Notes: generated from the sequence alone by a model not told the origin. A stretch of DNA of 12,010 bases from Podochytrium sp. JEL0797 (GCA_027596195.1 JADGJG010000832.1:1-12010); one strand, 5' to 3'; shown: positions 1 through 7,505, counted from the first letter of the stretch. A program made the numbers and translations.

Positions 1-4
1 CGCG

Positions 5-3000
5 ATGACGCAAAAGTCGCCTGCTCCTGCACCCACCCCTGTTGCCGAAACCGCTCCCCGCCCCACCCCCCCCTCCGCCCCCGCTCCGGTTCCCGCTCCA
101 GTCCCAACACCTGTCGCAGCAACCCCCCAACCGGAATCCGCTGCTGTCGAAGAACCCACCCCCTCAACTACCGCTCCACCCACCACCGCTCCCGTCGCGC
201 AAACCACCCCCACCCCGCAACAGCAACACCAGCACATGCAGCCTCCCATGATGCCGCAGCAACAGCAACAATTCCAGCAGTACCAGCACGCGCCTCAAAT
301 GATGGCGCCGCAGATGGGGCAGCAGAATATGTACATGCAACATCCTGGTCAGCAGCAAGGGTTTAACCCGTACCAGCAGCAAGGATTCGTTCCTCGCTCT
401 GCGGGTGCTGGTGGACGTCCTCCTGCGGGAGCGCCCATATACAACACGGGAAAGCCGAGCTACAAGGGGGTGAGTCTTTTTTTTCTTTTGCATGTTTTTT
501 GGAAATCGTTGTTGTTGACGTTTCTTTTGCCCCCCTCGTAGCAACAATATCAAAATGTCCCTCCCCACATGCCCGTCATGCCCCAACAACCCGGCGTCCC
601 CATGCCCCCCCAACAAGCCTTCTACCCCCCCTACGGCCAATACACCGTCCCGTACGGCTTCGAACAGCAACAACAGCAACAGCAACCCTACTTTTACCAA
701 CAGGGATACCCCCCACAACAACAACAACAACAATACCGACCCCCCGTGACCCCGCAATCGCAAGCCGCGCGATTCACGCAACCCCCATCCCCACTCCCCG
801 CTTCCTTTTCCCCCGCTATCCCGACCCCACAAACCCCCATCATGCCCGCCATGGTGACCCCGAAACGCACCTCCGCAATCCGAATCACGAACCCGTTGAC
901 AAAGGAGGAAGTGAAGCTCCCACTTGGTGGAGTCGGTGTGGATGCGACCAAATCCGCGACGACCACCCCCGCACACGCGGCGGGGGCGCTGGCCACCGTT
1001 CCGGGAACGCCTACCCCCGCTGCATCTGCCACGATGACCGTCCCCGCAACGTTGGGAGTCCCTGTGACGCCAGTGATGAAGGAGAAGCATGGGATCGTGT
1101 TGAAGGACGCGCAGGGCCATGTGCTGAGTTTTGTCAAGAGTGCCAAGAAGGGAGGGGTTGTGGAGACGATTGTGGCGGAGTCGTCGCCGGTTGTGATGAA
1201 GGTTTTGGAGCCTGTGGTGGAGAAGGTGGTGGAGCCTGTTGTTGTTGTGGAGAAGGTGGAGGCGGGGAAGAGGGAGGGTTCTCCGGTGCGTGGGAAGTCG
1301 CCGAAGCGGGGAGTTTCGCCGAAGCGCGAGGAGGTGGTTGAGGCTGTCGCGGTGGTGGAACCTGTGGTGGCTGTGAAGGTGCGGGCTGTTTCGCCGGCAC
1401 CTCCTGCCAAACGTGAGGCGTCGCCCAAACATGCGGTCTCGCCTAAACGCGAGGCATCCCCGAAACGCGACGCTTCCCCGAAACGCGAGGCCTCTCCCAC
1501 ACGCGAAGTTTCCCCAAAACGCGCCCCATCCCCGGCACCTCGTGCCAAAACCCCGACCCCGGCCGTTCCCAAATCGACCGAATCCCCCGCCCTTTCTCCA
1601 CGCCCCGCCGCCGCAGAGCTCGAGGAAGGCGAAATCCCATCGACGCCTGCCGCCGCTCCCGTTGTCACCCGTATCCAAAGCATGCACGCGCCGCCTCTTG
1701 TTGCCGCACCCATCGTGAAGGCACCCCTCCCCGTTCTCAAGTACAAAATCACCGTATTGACTTCCTTCGAAACGCTGACGTACCCTGAAGGAGTGGACGC
1801 GCCCGTCTCAGTAGAGGAAGGCACCGCCTCCCGCAAATTCACGCGCGCGTTCCTCCTCGCGTTCAAGGAGTTTGATGTACCACCTGTGGGGCTGCCGCCG
1901 ATTGAAATGTTCTCGGAGGAGCAGGCGAGTGGGGGAGCCGGTGGAAGAGGTGGTGGGCGCGGTGGATCGTCGCGCAATAATTCGTTTGCTGGGCCGCAGG
2001 GGAGTCAGGGTGGGAGAGGTGGACAGCAGAGGTACCCTAGTGGGCGTGGGGGGATGCAGACTGCGGGTGTGCCGCAGGTTGGGAGGATGAATAGTCGGAG
2101 TGAGATGGGAGGTGGTGGAGGTGGTGGGAGACAAGGGCGGCAAGGGTCTGAGAGGGGTGGAAGGGGGAGAGGGAGAGGTGGGAGAGGGGGAGGTGGGGGT
2201 AGTTATCGGGAACGTGAGGAAGCTGCGCTTGCGGATTTGCCTTACGTGGAACCCATCAAGGCCACGGGACTCGGTTGGGCGCCTGACACGTTGGGGAAGA
2301 AGAAGGTGATCTATGAGAGCGAGGAGGCCGCGCAGGAAGCGTACGAGGCGGAAACGTGCAAGAAGGTCAAGGGATACCTCAACAAGCTCACGATTGAGAA
2401 GTTTGATTCCATCTCAACACACTTTTTGGCGCTTCCCATCACGTCGCCGAGTATCCTGCGGAAGGTCATTGCGCTCATTTTCGACAAGGCGTTGGACGAG
2501 CATTATTTCCAAAACATGTATGGACGCCTGTGTTTGCGGTTGAGCAACGAGTTGCCCAAGATTCAAACGTGGATCGACATGGACGCCAAGAACAACATTT
2601 TCCGGCGGTTGTTGCTCAACAAGTGTCAGGAGGAGTTTGAGAGTAGCGAAAAGTGGAGTAAAGAGGACAATGCGGAAGCCGAGTCGCGGCAGGAACGGTT
2701 GCAGCGGTTGCATAGCATGTCGAGTGAAGAGAAGGAGGCGTATGCGCAGGATGATTACGCGCGCACCAAGCTCAAGCGCCGGGTGTTGGGGAACGTGACT
2801 TTTATTGGGGAGTTGTTCAAGCTCAACATGATCACGGAGAAAATCATGCACATGTGCGTGTTCCAGCTGTTGAGTGAGGTCAACAACCCCGGTGAAGAGG
2901 AGGTGGAGTCGATTTGCAAGCTCATGAAAACGATTGGGGAGCGACTCGATCACGAAAAGGGCAAACCGACCATGGACGTGTACTTTGGCCGAATCCGGGC

Positions 3001-4489
3001 TCTGAGCGTGAACATGGTGCTGTCGTCTCGTATTCGATTCATGTTGCAGGATTTGATTGAGCTGAGGCGGAATCGGTGGAAGGGTCGGATTGAGGAGGTG
3101 GGTCCTGTGACGATTGCGCAGATTCATGCGTTGGCGGAGAAGAAGGCGAGGGAGGAGGAAGAGGGGCGGCAAAAGTCGAATCGTGGCGGGGATCGGGGTG
3201 GGAGAGGAGGGCGTGGAGGGGATCGGAGGGATCGGTTTGATGAGAGGGATGAGAGGAGGGGGAGTGGACGTGGACAGCAGGATCGGCAAATGTCGCAGCG
3301 TGGGGGGGGTGGTGGTGGGGGGAATAACCAGGATGCGCGTGTTACGACGGGTGCGGATGGGTGGAGTACGATCGAGAAGACGGGTAGACAGGGGAGCAAC
3401 CGTGGTGGAGGTGGGGAGAATGACGGGCTTGTCAACTTTGGACGCGCGGATGTGAAGAAGAATGTGTCGGGGATGCGGTTGGGACCGCAGTCTGCGCCGT
3501 GGAAGAAGGAGGCGGGTGGTGGTGCTGCTGCTGCTGCTGCTGCTGCTCCGCAGGCCAAGAGGGAGGAGGTTGCGAAGCCGAGGAATCAGTTTAGGTTTGT
3601 GTTTCTTTTTTTGTTTGGGATGGTTTTTGAGGTTTCTCAAACGATTTTTTTTGACAGCTTGTTGTCGACCGGACATCAAGACGAGCACTCGGAAATCGTG
3701 TCCACTCCCGTCTCTCTCATGTCGGAAGACCAAGCGACCAAAAAGATTGAAGGCATGGTGGAGGAGTGGTTCTCCATCTTTGACGTGAACGAATTGGTTG
3801 CTTCGCACAAGGAGCTTGGCACGAGCGAGTACAATGGCAAGTTCTTGCTGCACTTGGTGAATGAAACGTTTAGCAAGAAGATTGCGGTTGTGGACAAGAC
3901 GGCGGAGCAGGTGCTTCCCAAGTTGTTGGAGGCGGAGTGTATTTCGAGTGAGGAGGTTGCTGCTAGGTATGCATTTCTCTTTTTGTCTGGGTGAGGGGAG
4001 GGGGGAGGTGTGGTTCTGACTCGCTGTTATCTTTTGCTCTTCATCAGTTTGGCCGAAGTCGCTGCCGCCTTGGAGGATATTTCAATCGATATCCCTGGCG
4101 CATATAAACACTTTGGATCCTTCTACGGCCACCTCATGCACGCATCCGATTCCGACTTTTTCACGCTTTCCAAGCTCGCTGAAATCCTTGGCGAAACGAT
4201 CGAATCCCCCATGCGCAAGCCTCCCGTTCCTCAAATCGTTGCACAAGCCCTCGACACGATCCGCACGGCTACCTCCGAAACCGCCATGGTGCGACTCGTT
4301 GCGAATGAAGCGTTTGACCTGCAAGCTTTCTGGCCTGCTGCGAAGCGGTCTGAGGAGGTTGTGGCGGCGTGGAAGGTGGAAAGGAATTTGGGGTGTTTGG
4401 ATTCGGAGCCTGTGGATGAGGAGGAGGAGGAGGAGGAAGTCGAGGAGGAGGAAGGAGGTGATTCTGTTGAGAATGTGGCGGATGTTTAA
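5..4489 (+). CDS. eIF4G: Eukaryotic translation initiation factor 4G (eIF4G), 5' end uncertain
   Basis: Scaffold of the cytoplasmic cap-binding complex eIF4F, which bridges eIF4E, eIF4A, eIF3 and mRNA. Exons are 5-469, 542-3594, 3658-3966 and 4048-4489; they join in one frame of 1422 residues. Residues about 1-400 are Pro/Gln/Ala-rich. About 402-510 is an SPKR-rich block, and F588 starts an eIF4E-binding-like helix. About 617-711 is RGG-rich. MIF4G (about 764-1001) shows the hallmark stretches LNKLT, FRRLLLNKCQEEFE, GNVTFIGELFKLNM and SSRIRFMLQDLIELR. A second RGG region spans about 1035-1086. Splicing intron 2 restores NQFSLLS, close to the animal NRFSALQ motif before MA3. MA3 covers about 1194-1310, and the tail is Glu-rich. 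The first ATG has G at -3, but no upstream stop is visible, so the true start may lie outside the window. MIF4G and MA3 are seen directly; the eIF4E contact is inferred. Confidence 0.93.
470..541 (+). other. eIF4G intron 1 (72 nt, phase 0)
   Basis: Donor GTGAGT at 470 is followed by a T-rich tract, and the acceptor is the TAG at 539-541. Removing it joins the upstream Pro/Gln-rich frame to the downstream Gln-rich frame without a shift. The only in-frame stop in the intron is the acceptor TAG itself. Confidence 0.88.
659..745 (+). repeat. CAA/CAG trinucleotide-rich tract encoding polyglutamine
   Basis: Two glutamine runs within eIF4G exon 2 (seven and six consecutive Gln), built from mixed CAG and CAA codons and separated by a Tyr/Pro-containing segment. 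Further short Gln runs lie upstream at about 220-385. These are low-complexity and probably disordered. Confidence 0.9.
1280..1605 (+). repeat. SPKR-rich repeat block in eIF4G with an 18-bp core array
   Basis: Encodes many Ser-Pro motifs. A strict hexapeptide register starts at 1421, 1439, 1457, 1475, 1493 and 1511: SPKHAV, SPKREA, SPKRDA, SPKREA, SPTREV, SPKRAP. Looser SP(K/V)R copies lie at 1280-1330. Ser-Pro-x-Arg fits the proline-directed CDK consensus, so the block could be a phosphorylation-regulated basic linker (inference). It lies between the Pro/Gln-rich N-terminus and the eIF4E-binding-like helix. Confidence 0.88.
1832..1876 (+). other. eIF4E-binding-like helix in eIF4G (Phe variant)
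   Basis: The frame encodes RKFTRAFLLAFKEF. It aligns with the human eIF4G1 motif KKRYDREFLLGFQF, whose YxxxxL-hydrophobic core docks on the dorsal face of eIF4E. Phe replaces the usual Tyr at codon 1838-1840 (residue 588), while the Leu-Leu pair is kept. It lies N-terminal to MIF4G, as expected for this site. Confidence 0.7.
1924..2209 (+). repeat. First RGG/GR-rich region of eIF4G
   Basis: Gly/Arg-rich, low-complexity coding sequence with many RGG and GRG triplets (for example GGRGGGRGG and RGGRGRGRGGRGG). It lies between the eIF4E-binding-like helix and MIF4G. RGG boxes in fungal eIF4G proteins bind RNA and are arginine-methylated; that role here is inferred from family knowledge. Confidence 0.85.
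3179..3331 (+). repeat. Second RGG-rich region of eIF4G
   Basis: Encodes RGGDRGGRGGRGGDRR, then Asp/Arg-rich sequence and a glycine run. It begins about 35 residues after the end of MIF4G, so MIF4G is flanked by RGG regions on both sides. Confidence 0.85.
3517..3549 (+). repeat. GCT trinucleotide run encoding polyalanine
   Basis: Near-pure GCT repeat encoding about eight Ala after a Gly run, in the linker between the second RGG region and the MA3 domain. Such tracts are prone to length variation. Confidence 0.85.
3595..3657 (+). other. eIF4G intron 2 (63 nt, phase 2, frame-preserving)
   Basis: Donor GTTTGT at 3595, T-rich body, acceptor CAG ending at 3657. It contains no in-frame stop, so the genomic frame reads through as a 21-residue hydrophobic insert. 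Splicing gives Asn-Gln-Phe-Ser-Leu-Leu-Ser, matching the conserved motif before MA3, which argues that it is a real intron. Confidence 0.85.
3967..4047 (+). other. eIF4G intron 3 (81 nt, phase 2)
   Basis: Donor GTATGC at 3967, CTGAC-like branch site (TTCTGACTC) at about 4013-4021, acceptor CAG ending at 4047. Retention would reach a TGA at 3992-3994. Splicing joins the two halves of the MA3 domain in one frame. Confidence 0.9.
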
Positions 4490-4512
4490 GAACGGGCCTG
4501 CATTGATGAAAA

Positions 4513-4518
4513 AATAAA
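4513..4518 (+). terminator. Candidate poly(A) signal of eIF4G (AATAAA)
   Basis: AATAAA begins 24 nt after the TAA stop and is followed by a TTTCTTGTCTTT tract, a reasonable cleavage-site context. A second AATAAA occurs at 4827-4832 and could serve a longer 3' UTR. Confidence 0.55.
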
Positions 4519-4989
4519 TCAACTTTCTTGTCTTTCATGCAAGATACGAAAAAATGAAAGAGGGTTGCTTCGGGGACACGCGCTGTTTTGCAGACAAATC
4601 ACTGTGCTACCCTGTCCCCCCTCTTCTACACTCCTCTTCTACCCACCTACATGGGCCCCAGTCCGGGGGGGTTGTAAGTACATTTCTGTTTGTATTTTTG
4701 CGAGACGCGTTGACTGACTCGTGTTTTTATGACCTCGTGCCCCCCAAATCAACACCACCGACACATTACGGACACTTCATGGATTTTCATTTTTGTATCC
4801 TCACGTGTTCTTTTCTGTTCTTACTCAATAAACCTGTTGCGCACACCAAAGCCCCCATCCCTTTTCAAATCCAACAATCGCGCCAATCAACAACCCTTCC
4901 GAGGCACCCAAACAAATATTAAACTTCCAGTGACAGTAATGTTTTCTTCCGCAGGCATACAAAAGCAAAAAAAAACAAAAAAAACCTCT
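4519..4989. other. Intergenic region between convergent genes
   Basis: Separates the end of eIF4G (plus) from the end of the zinc-module gene (minus). It holds the second plus-strand AATAAA at 4827-4832. At about 4966-4988 an A-rich stretch reads as a U-rich 3' UTR on the minus strand, directly after the second zinc module's stop. A plus-strand open frame at 4554-4922 has no recognisable features and is not called. No minus-strand AATAAA was found. Confidence 0.6.
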
Positions 4990-5173
4990 TCACACAGTCT
5001 CTGCGCATTGGAAAGCGCCATGACGAACGCTGCCACATCGCACACACTTGTGTCTGTACTTGCACTGATCGCCATTGTGGCACTCGTAACAGTTCCTGAA
5101 AAAAGGGGTGTGGGGAGGGTTCAGAAACGCGTCTCCACTTCTCGATACAAACATACCAATACACGCAATGCGC
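4990..5173 (-). other. Downstream exon with a second zinc module, separated from the upstream frame by an in-frame TAA
   Basis: Past the TAA (5174-5176) the same frame runs to 5157 and is cut by a convincing 61-nt intron, 5096-5156 (donor GTATGT, CTGAAC branch-like site, acceptor TTTTTTCAG, phase 2). The last exon, 5095-4990, ends in TGA. Across the splice the frame encodes ligands spaced C-x7-C-x5-C-x3-H-x-C-x2-C-x4-H-x4-C. This is the same architecture as the first module, with a shared CV-aromatic-N start (CVTFN versus CVYWN). The first Cys lies upstream of the intron, so only splicing completes the module. Together with the upstream exon it would give 411 codons, TAA, 40 codons and TGA. 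It could be a 3' UTR relic, a readthrough extension, an alternative C-terminus, or coding sequence interrupted by a sequence error. Confidence 0.7.
5096..5156 (-). other. Intron within the second zinc module (61 nt, phase 2)
   Basis: Reads GTATGT at 5156 down to a pyrimidine-rich TTTTTTCAG ending at 5096. Size and signals match the other introns here. The homologous position in the neighbouring copy also has a phase-2 intron (6719-6767). Confidence 0.72.
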
Positions 5174-6409
5174 TTAATGCATACTCCTGTTAGGACAAAC
5201 AATCTTCGAATGCGCCTCTCCACAAATATAACACGCATGCTGCCCATTATTGCACCGGTCTCCAGAGCACTTGCCGGTAATGTTGAACGTCACGCACAGC
5301 CCTTCCCCAACGCGAGCGCGTTTCGGTTCCGGTTCAAACTCCTTGAGGACCCATTCGTTGTCTTGGTATCGTTTTCTTCTCATCTCGCCGGGGGAGATGG
5401 AAACGGGTGGGGACATTTCGGCCCTACTTGCGCGTGTTGTTGTGTCGACTCCAGAAGAGACATTCGCGTCGGTCGCGCGGTGGTGTGGTTGCTTCTCGTG
5501 AATCTCGATTCCACGGGCTGGTTGAATCGCCTTGCGACTCTCAATGGCATACTCTTTGCTGCGCTTTCCATGAGCCTCCGTCTTGTCGTGAGTATCGACA
5601 CCCCCACGTGTTGGAGTGGACTTTTCGCGAATCTTGACTGCTCCTTTGACCGTGACGATCCGCTTCTTGATGGGTTCGGGAGTCCCCGTGCGGCTGAGAG
5701 GCGGAGTTGCGGCTGTGGCGACGGAATCAGTACGGAGGGACGCGTCGCGGATTTCGCGCGCCATTTTGGATTCTTGTGGGTTCATCCAGTGGGAGGAGGA
5801 AGAGTCTTGGCTTGTGGTGTATTGTGAAGTTGGAGATCGGAGCGGTGTGTGGCGGGCGGAAAGAGATGGAGGAGTCGAACTTTGCTGAAATTGACTGGCC
5901 AATAATGGCGGTGGAGGGGGGAGATTCCCTCCCCAGCTTGGCAAGCTTATAGTTTCAGATGCATTCGATTCAGGAAAGTTTCCCACGACAGAACTTGTAA
6001 CGTTTGTTTGATGAATTAATGACGGCGTATCAATTTGAGTTGGCGGCTCGGGCGCCATTGCAATAACGCCTGTAAGCAATGATCGGAGATAGGCGGTGTT
6101 GGGCGACATTGGAGGAACGAGGGAATATTCGAGGAGGGGCTCGGCAAGCTTCGAATCCAAGCGCTTGGACGACTTCAGATCCACGCCCGTCTGCGCGGAT
6201 TCATCCGCCTCTTGGACGGTTCGTGGGAGAGCATTGCAAGTTTCGATTGGCTTGCGGGGCGGGATGCCTCTGAGGCGAGCCAATTGGGCTTCCAGGCTGG
6301 CGAGTTCGTTGTTCTGATTGGAGACTCTGTTCTCGAGAAACACCATGCGGTTGTAGATTGCGTTCAGGACGTCCATGTCGAGTGACTGTTGTTGCGATTG
6401 CGGCGCCAT
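5174..6409 (-). CDS. Unrecognised coiled-coil protein with C-terminal Cys/His zinc module (411 aa to TAA)
   Basis: Function not recognised. The start at 6409 is chosen for its context, AAAACCATGG. An upstream in-frame ATG at 6526 would add 39 Lys-rich residues that look like leader sequence. Residues about 10-45 are heptad-like (LNAIYNRMVFLENRV, then LASLEAQLARL) and probably form a coiled coil. The middle is long, Ser/Thr/Pro-rich and probably disordered. Basic clusters PIKKR and EPKRARV resemble nuclear localisation signals. The C-terminus (5195-5296) has ligands spaced C-x8-C-x4-C-x4-H-x-C-x2-C-x3-H-x4-C, a CCCH-like half joined to a zinc-knuckle-like half, which suggests RNA or DNA binding. 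The same frame continues past the TAA into a second module (separate entry). It is convergent with eIF4G, and a decayed copy of its 3' end lies upstream. Confidence 0.75.
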   Translation of the reverse strand: MAPQSQQQSLDMDVLNAIYNRMVFLENRVSNQNNELASLEAQLARLRGIPPRKPIETCNALPRTVQEADESAQTGVDLKSSKRLDSKLAEPLLEYSLVPPMSPNTAYLRSLLTGVIAMAPEPPTQIDTPSLIHQTNVTSSVVGNFPESNASETISLPSWGGNLPPPPPLLASQFQQSSTPPSLSARHTPLRSPTSQYTTSQDSSSSHWMNPQESKMAREIRDASLRTDSVATAATPPLSRTGTPEPIKKRIVTVKGAVKIREKSTPTRGGVDTHDKTEAHGKRSKEYAIESRKAIQPARGIEIHEKQPHHRATDANVSSGVDTTTRASRAEMSPPVSISPGEMRRKRYQDNEWVLKEFEPEPKRARVGEGLCVTFNITGKCSGDRCNNGQHACYICGEAHSKIVCPNRSMH

Positions 6410-6606
6410 GGTTTTCGTTTGTTTTTTATTTTTTTTTGCGGAGCGAAAATTTTTGGTGATCGTATTTAATGCCAAAAGGGACCGAAGAATCAATCGATCA
6501 CTCATCTTATTGCCAGCTTTGGACAAGGGCTTTGGACCACTCGTGCAACGCTTTTATCTCATACACCTTCAATGAATTGCATGAAGAGAAGTCAAATAAT
6601 GCGCGT

Positions 6607-6935
6607 TCACATTAAACCACTCTCGCTGCACTGAAACGCGCCGTGATGAACACTGCCACATCGCACGCACTTATGTTGGAACTTACACGAAGGCACCTTG
6701 TCACATTCGCAACTATTCCTGTATTGTTTTAATAAAAGAAAATATCAGAAACTCTCCGGACAAAAACCAATAAATGCGCCACTGATCCACACACCGCTTC
6801 CACGGATGCATATCACCACAAATGAACTTGACGCACAACATACCGCCGCGCGGCGAGGGCCCCGTGCGCGCGACTTTGGATACATTCGCGTCCACCCATT
6901 CGATTGTTTACATCCTTCCTCTTCCTCCCATTCTC
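6607..6935 (-). pseudogene. Truncated tandem copy of the zinc-module gene's 3' end
   Basis: The minus strand encodes the same landmarks in the same order as the gene at 4990-6409: EWV, LCVKF (versus LCVTF), ICGDMH (versus ICGEAH), a YW-N junction at a phase-2 intron, then HKCVRCGSV and HGAFQC, ending in TGA at 6607. The copy lacks 19 residues between LCVKF and ICG. It has a TAA (6908-6910) just upstream of EWV and has Arg where the second module's first Cys should be. Its intron 6719-6767 (49 nt) has a weak donor, GTTTTT, and acceptor ACAATACAG. No homologous 5' part of the gene is seen upstream. A relic of a tandem duplication is most likely. An ATG at 6841 would allow a 61-residue product (6841-6768 joined to 6718-6607). 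Confidence 0.68.
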
Positions 6936-7178
6936 GTGTCGAAGGCACGTCGCTCTTTCCGCGAATATAGATTCCGATTACGTTTCACGATCCAGAGACA
7001 ACCCTCTCTGAATGCGGGCTTGTGCCAAAACCACTAAACGAGAAAACTTTATTTGTTTAGCAGTTTGTAACATTCTCCCGCCGGTTTTGGTACACGGTGA
7101 GCACCGGAAAGCGAGGTCAATTGTGCGGGGGTTTTTCGGCGATTCCTGCCGCAGCGTGAAGGAAGACGCGAGAAATGC
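6936..7178. other. Gene-poor spacer
   Basis: No convincing coding or RNA gene. On the minus strand an AATAAA (plus TTTATT at about 7049-7054) is present without an assignable transcript. Confidence 0.4.
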
Positions 7179-7222
7179 GGGGAGTAAGGGAATCGAACCC
7201 CTGACCTCTAAGACTCTTAATC
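7179..7222 (-). pseudogene. tRNA 3'-half-like remnant (T arm plus acceptor strand)
   Basis: The minus strand contains AGGGG-TTCGATT-CCCTT, a good T stem-loop with one G-U pair, followed by ACTCCCC as a 3' acceptor strand. The preceding bases fold as an anticodon-like arm with only four of five pairs, and position 33 is not U in that register. No matching 5' acceptor strand (GGGGAGT) or D arm was found upstream on the minus strand, so this is not called as an intact tRNA. Confidence 0.3.
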
Positions 7223-7278
7223 AGTATTGAATGATGAGACGGAAGTGCGCAGTTTGTCGGCTCGGGGAAAGTCGTAAT

Positions 7279-7347
7279 CTGAACGGTTGTGTGGATTCGT
7301 TAGAACAACGGTACAGAAAGCGGCGAACGGCGAGACGGTGACAATAC
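7279..7347. repeat. 69-bp repeat, copy 1
   Basis: Starts CTGAACGGTTGTGTGG and ends GACGGTGACAATAC. Directly abuts copy 2. Identical to copy 3. Contains a possible GTTGT/ACAAC stem. Confidence 0.97.
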
Positions 7348-7416
7348 CTGAACGGTTGTGTGGATTCGTTAGAACAACGGTACAGAAAGCGGCGAACGGC
7401 GAGACGGTGTCAATAC
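7348..7416. repeat. 69-bp repeat, copy 2
   Basis: Differs from copies 1 and 3 at one base (T instead of A at 7410). Followed by TATTCAGAACAGAAT, which also follows copy 3. Confidence 0.97.
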
Positions 7417-7505
7417 TATTCAGAACAGAATCACAATATATTTGAATATGAGCAACGAAGAGATATATAAACTCTATATGACGAAAGAAAGATAAAGAAC
7501 ATACC

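Noticed and set aside
164..1687. 507-codon open frame antisense to eIF4G
   Set aside because: Low-complexity Arg/His/Leu/Gly shadow of the Pro/Gln/Gly-rich sense frame. It crosses a real sense-strand intron and has no recognisable motif.
4554..4922. 122-codon plus-strand open frame between the convergent genes
   Set aside because: No domain, no intron or start-context support, and it spans the likely 3' UTR and termination zone of eIF4G.
5174..5176. Reassigned stop codon (TAA as sense)
   Set aside because: eIF4G ends at a sensible TAA, and no other in-frame TAA or TAG interrupts a conserved domain in the window, so a standard code is preferred.
5173..5184. 12-nt GT...AG stretch that would remove the TAA in frame
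   Set aside because: Far below the minimum size for spliceosomal removal. The frame-keeping result is trivial because 12 is a multiple of three.
5096..5184. 89-nt intron using the GTATGC donor at 5184
   Set aside because: Phase-1 donor with phase-2 acceptor. The join shifts out of the zinc-module frame and loses every conserved Cys and His.
6410..6526. Extended N-terminus of the zinc-module protein starting at 6526
   Set aside because: The ATG at 6409 has a much better context (ACCATGG), and the upstream codons are Lys/Asn-rich, typical of an A-rich leader.
7179..7240. Intact tRNA gene
   Set aside because: No D arm or 5' acceptor strand, an imperfect anticodon stem, and no U at position 33.
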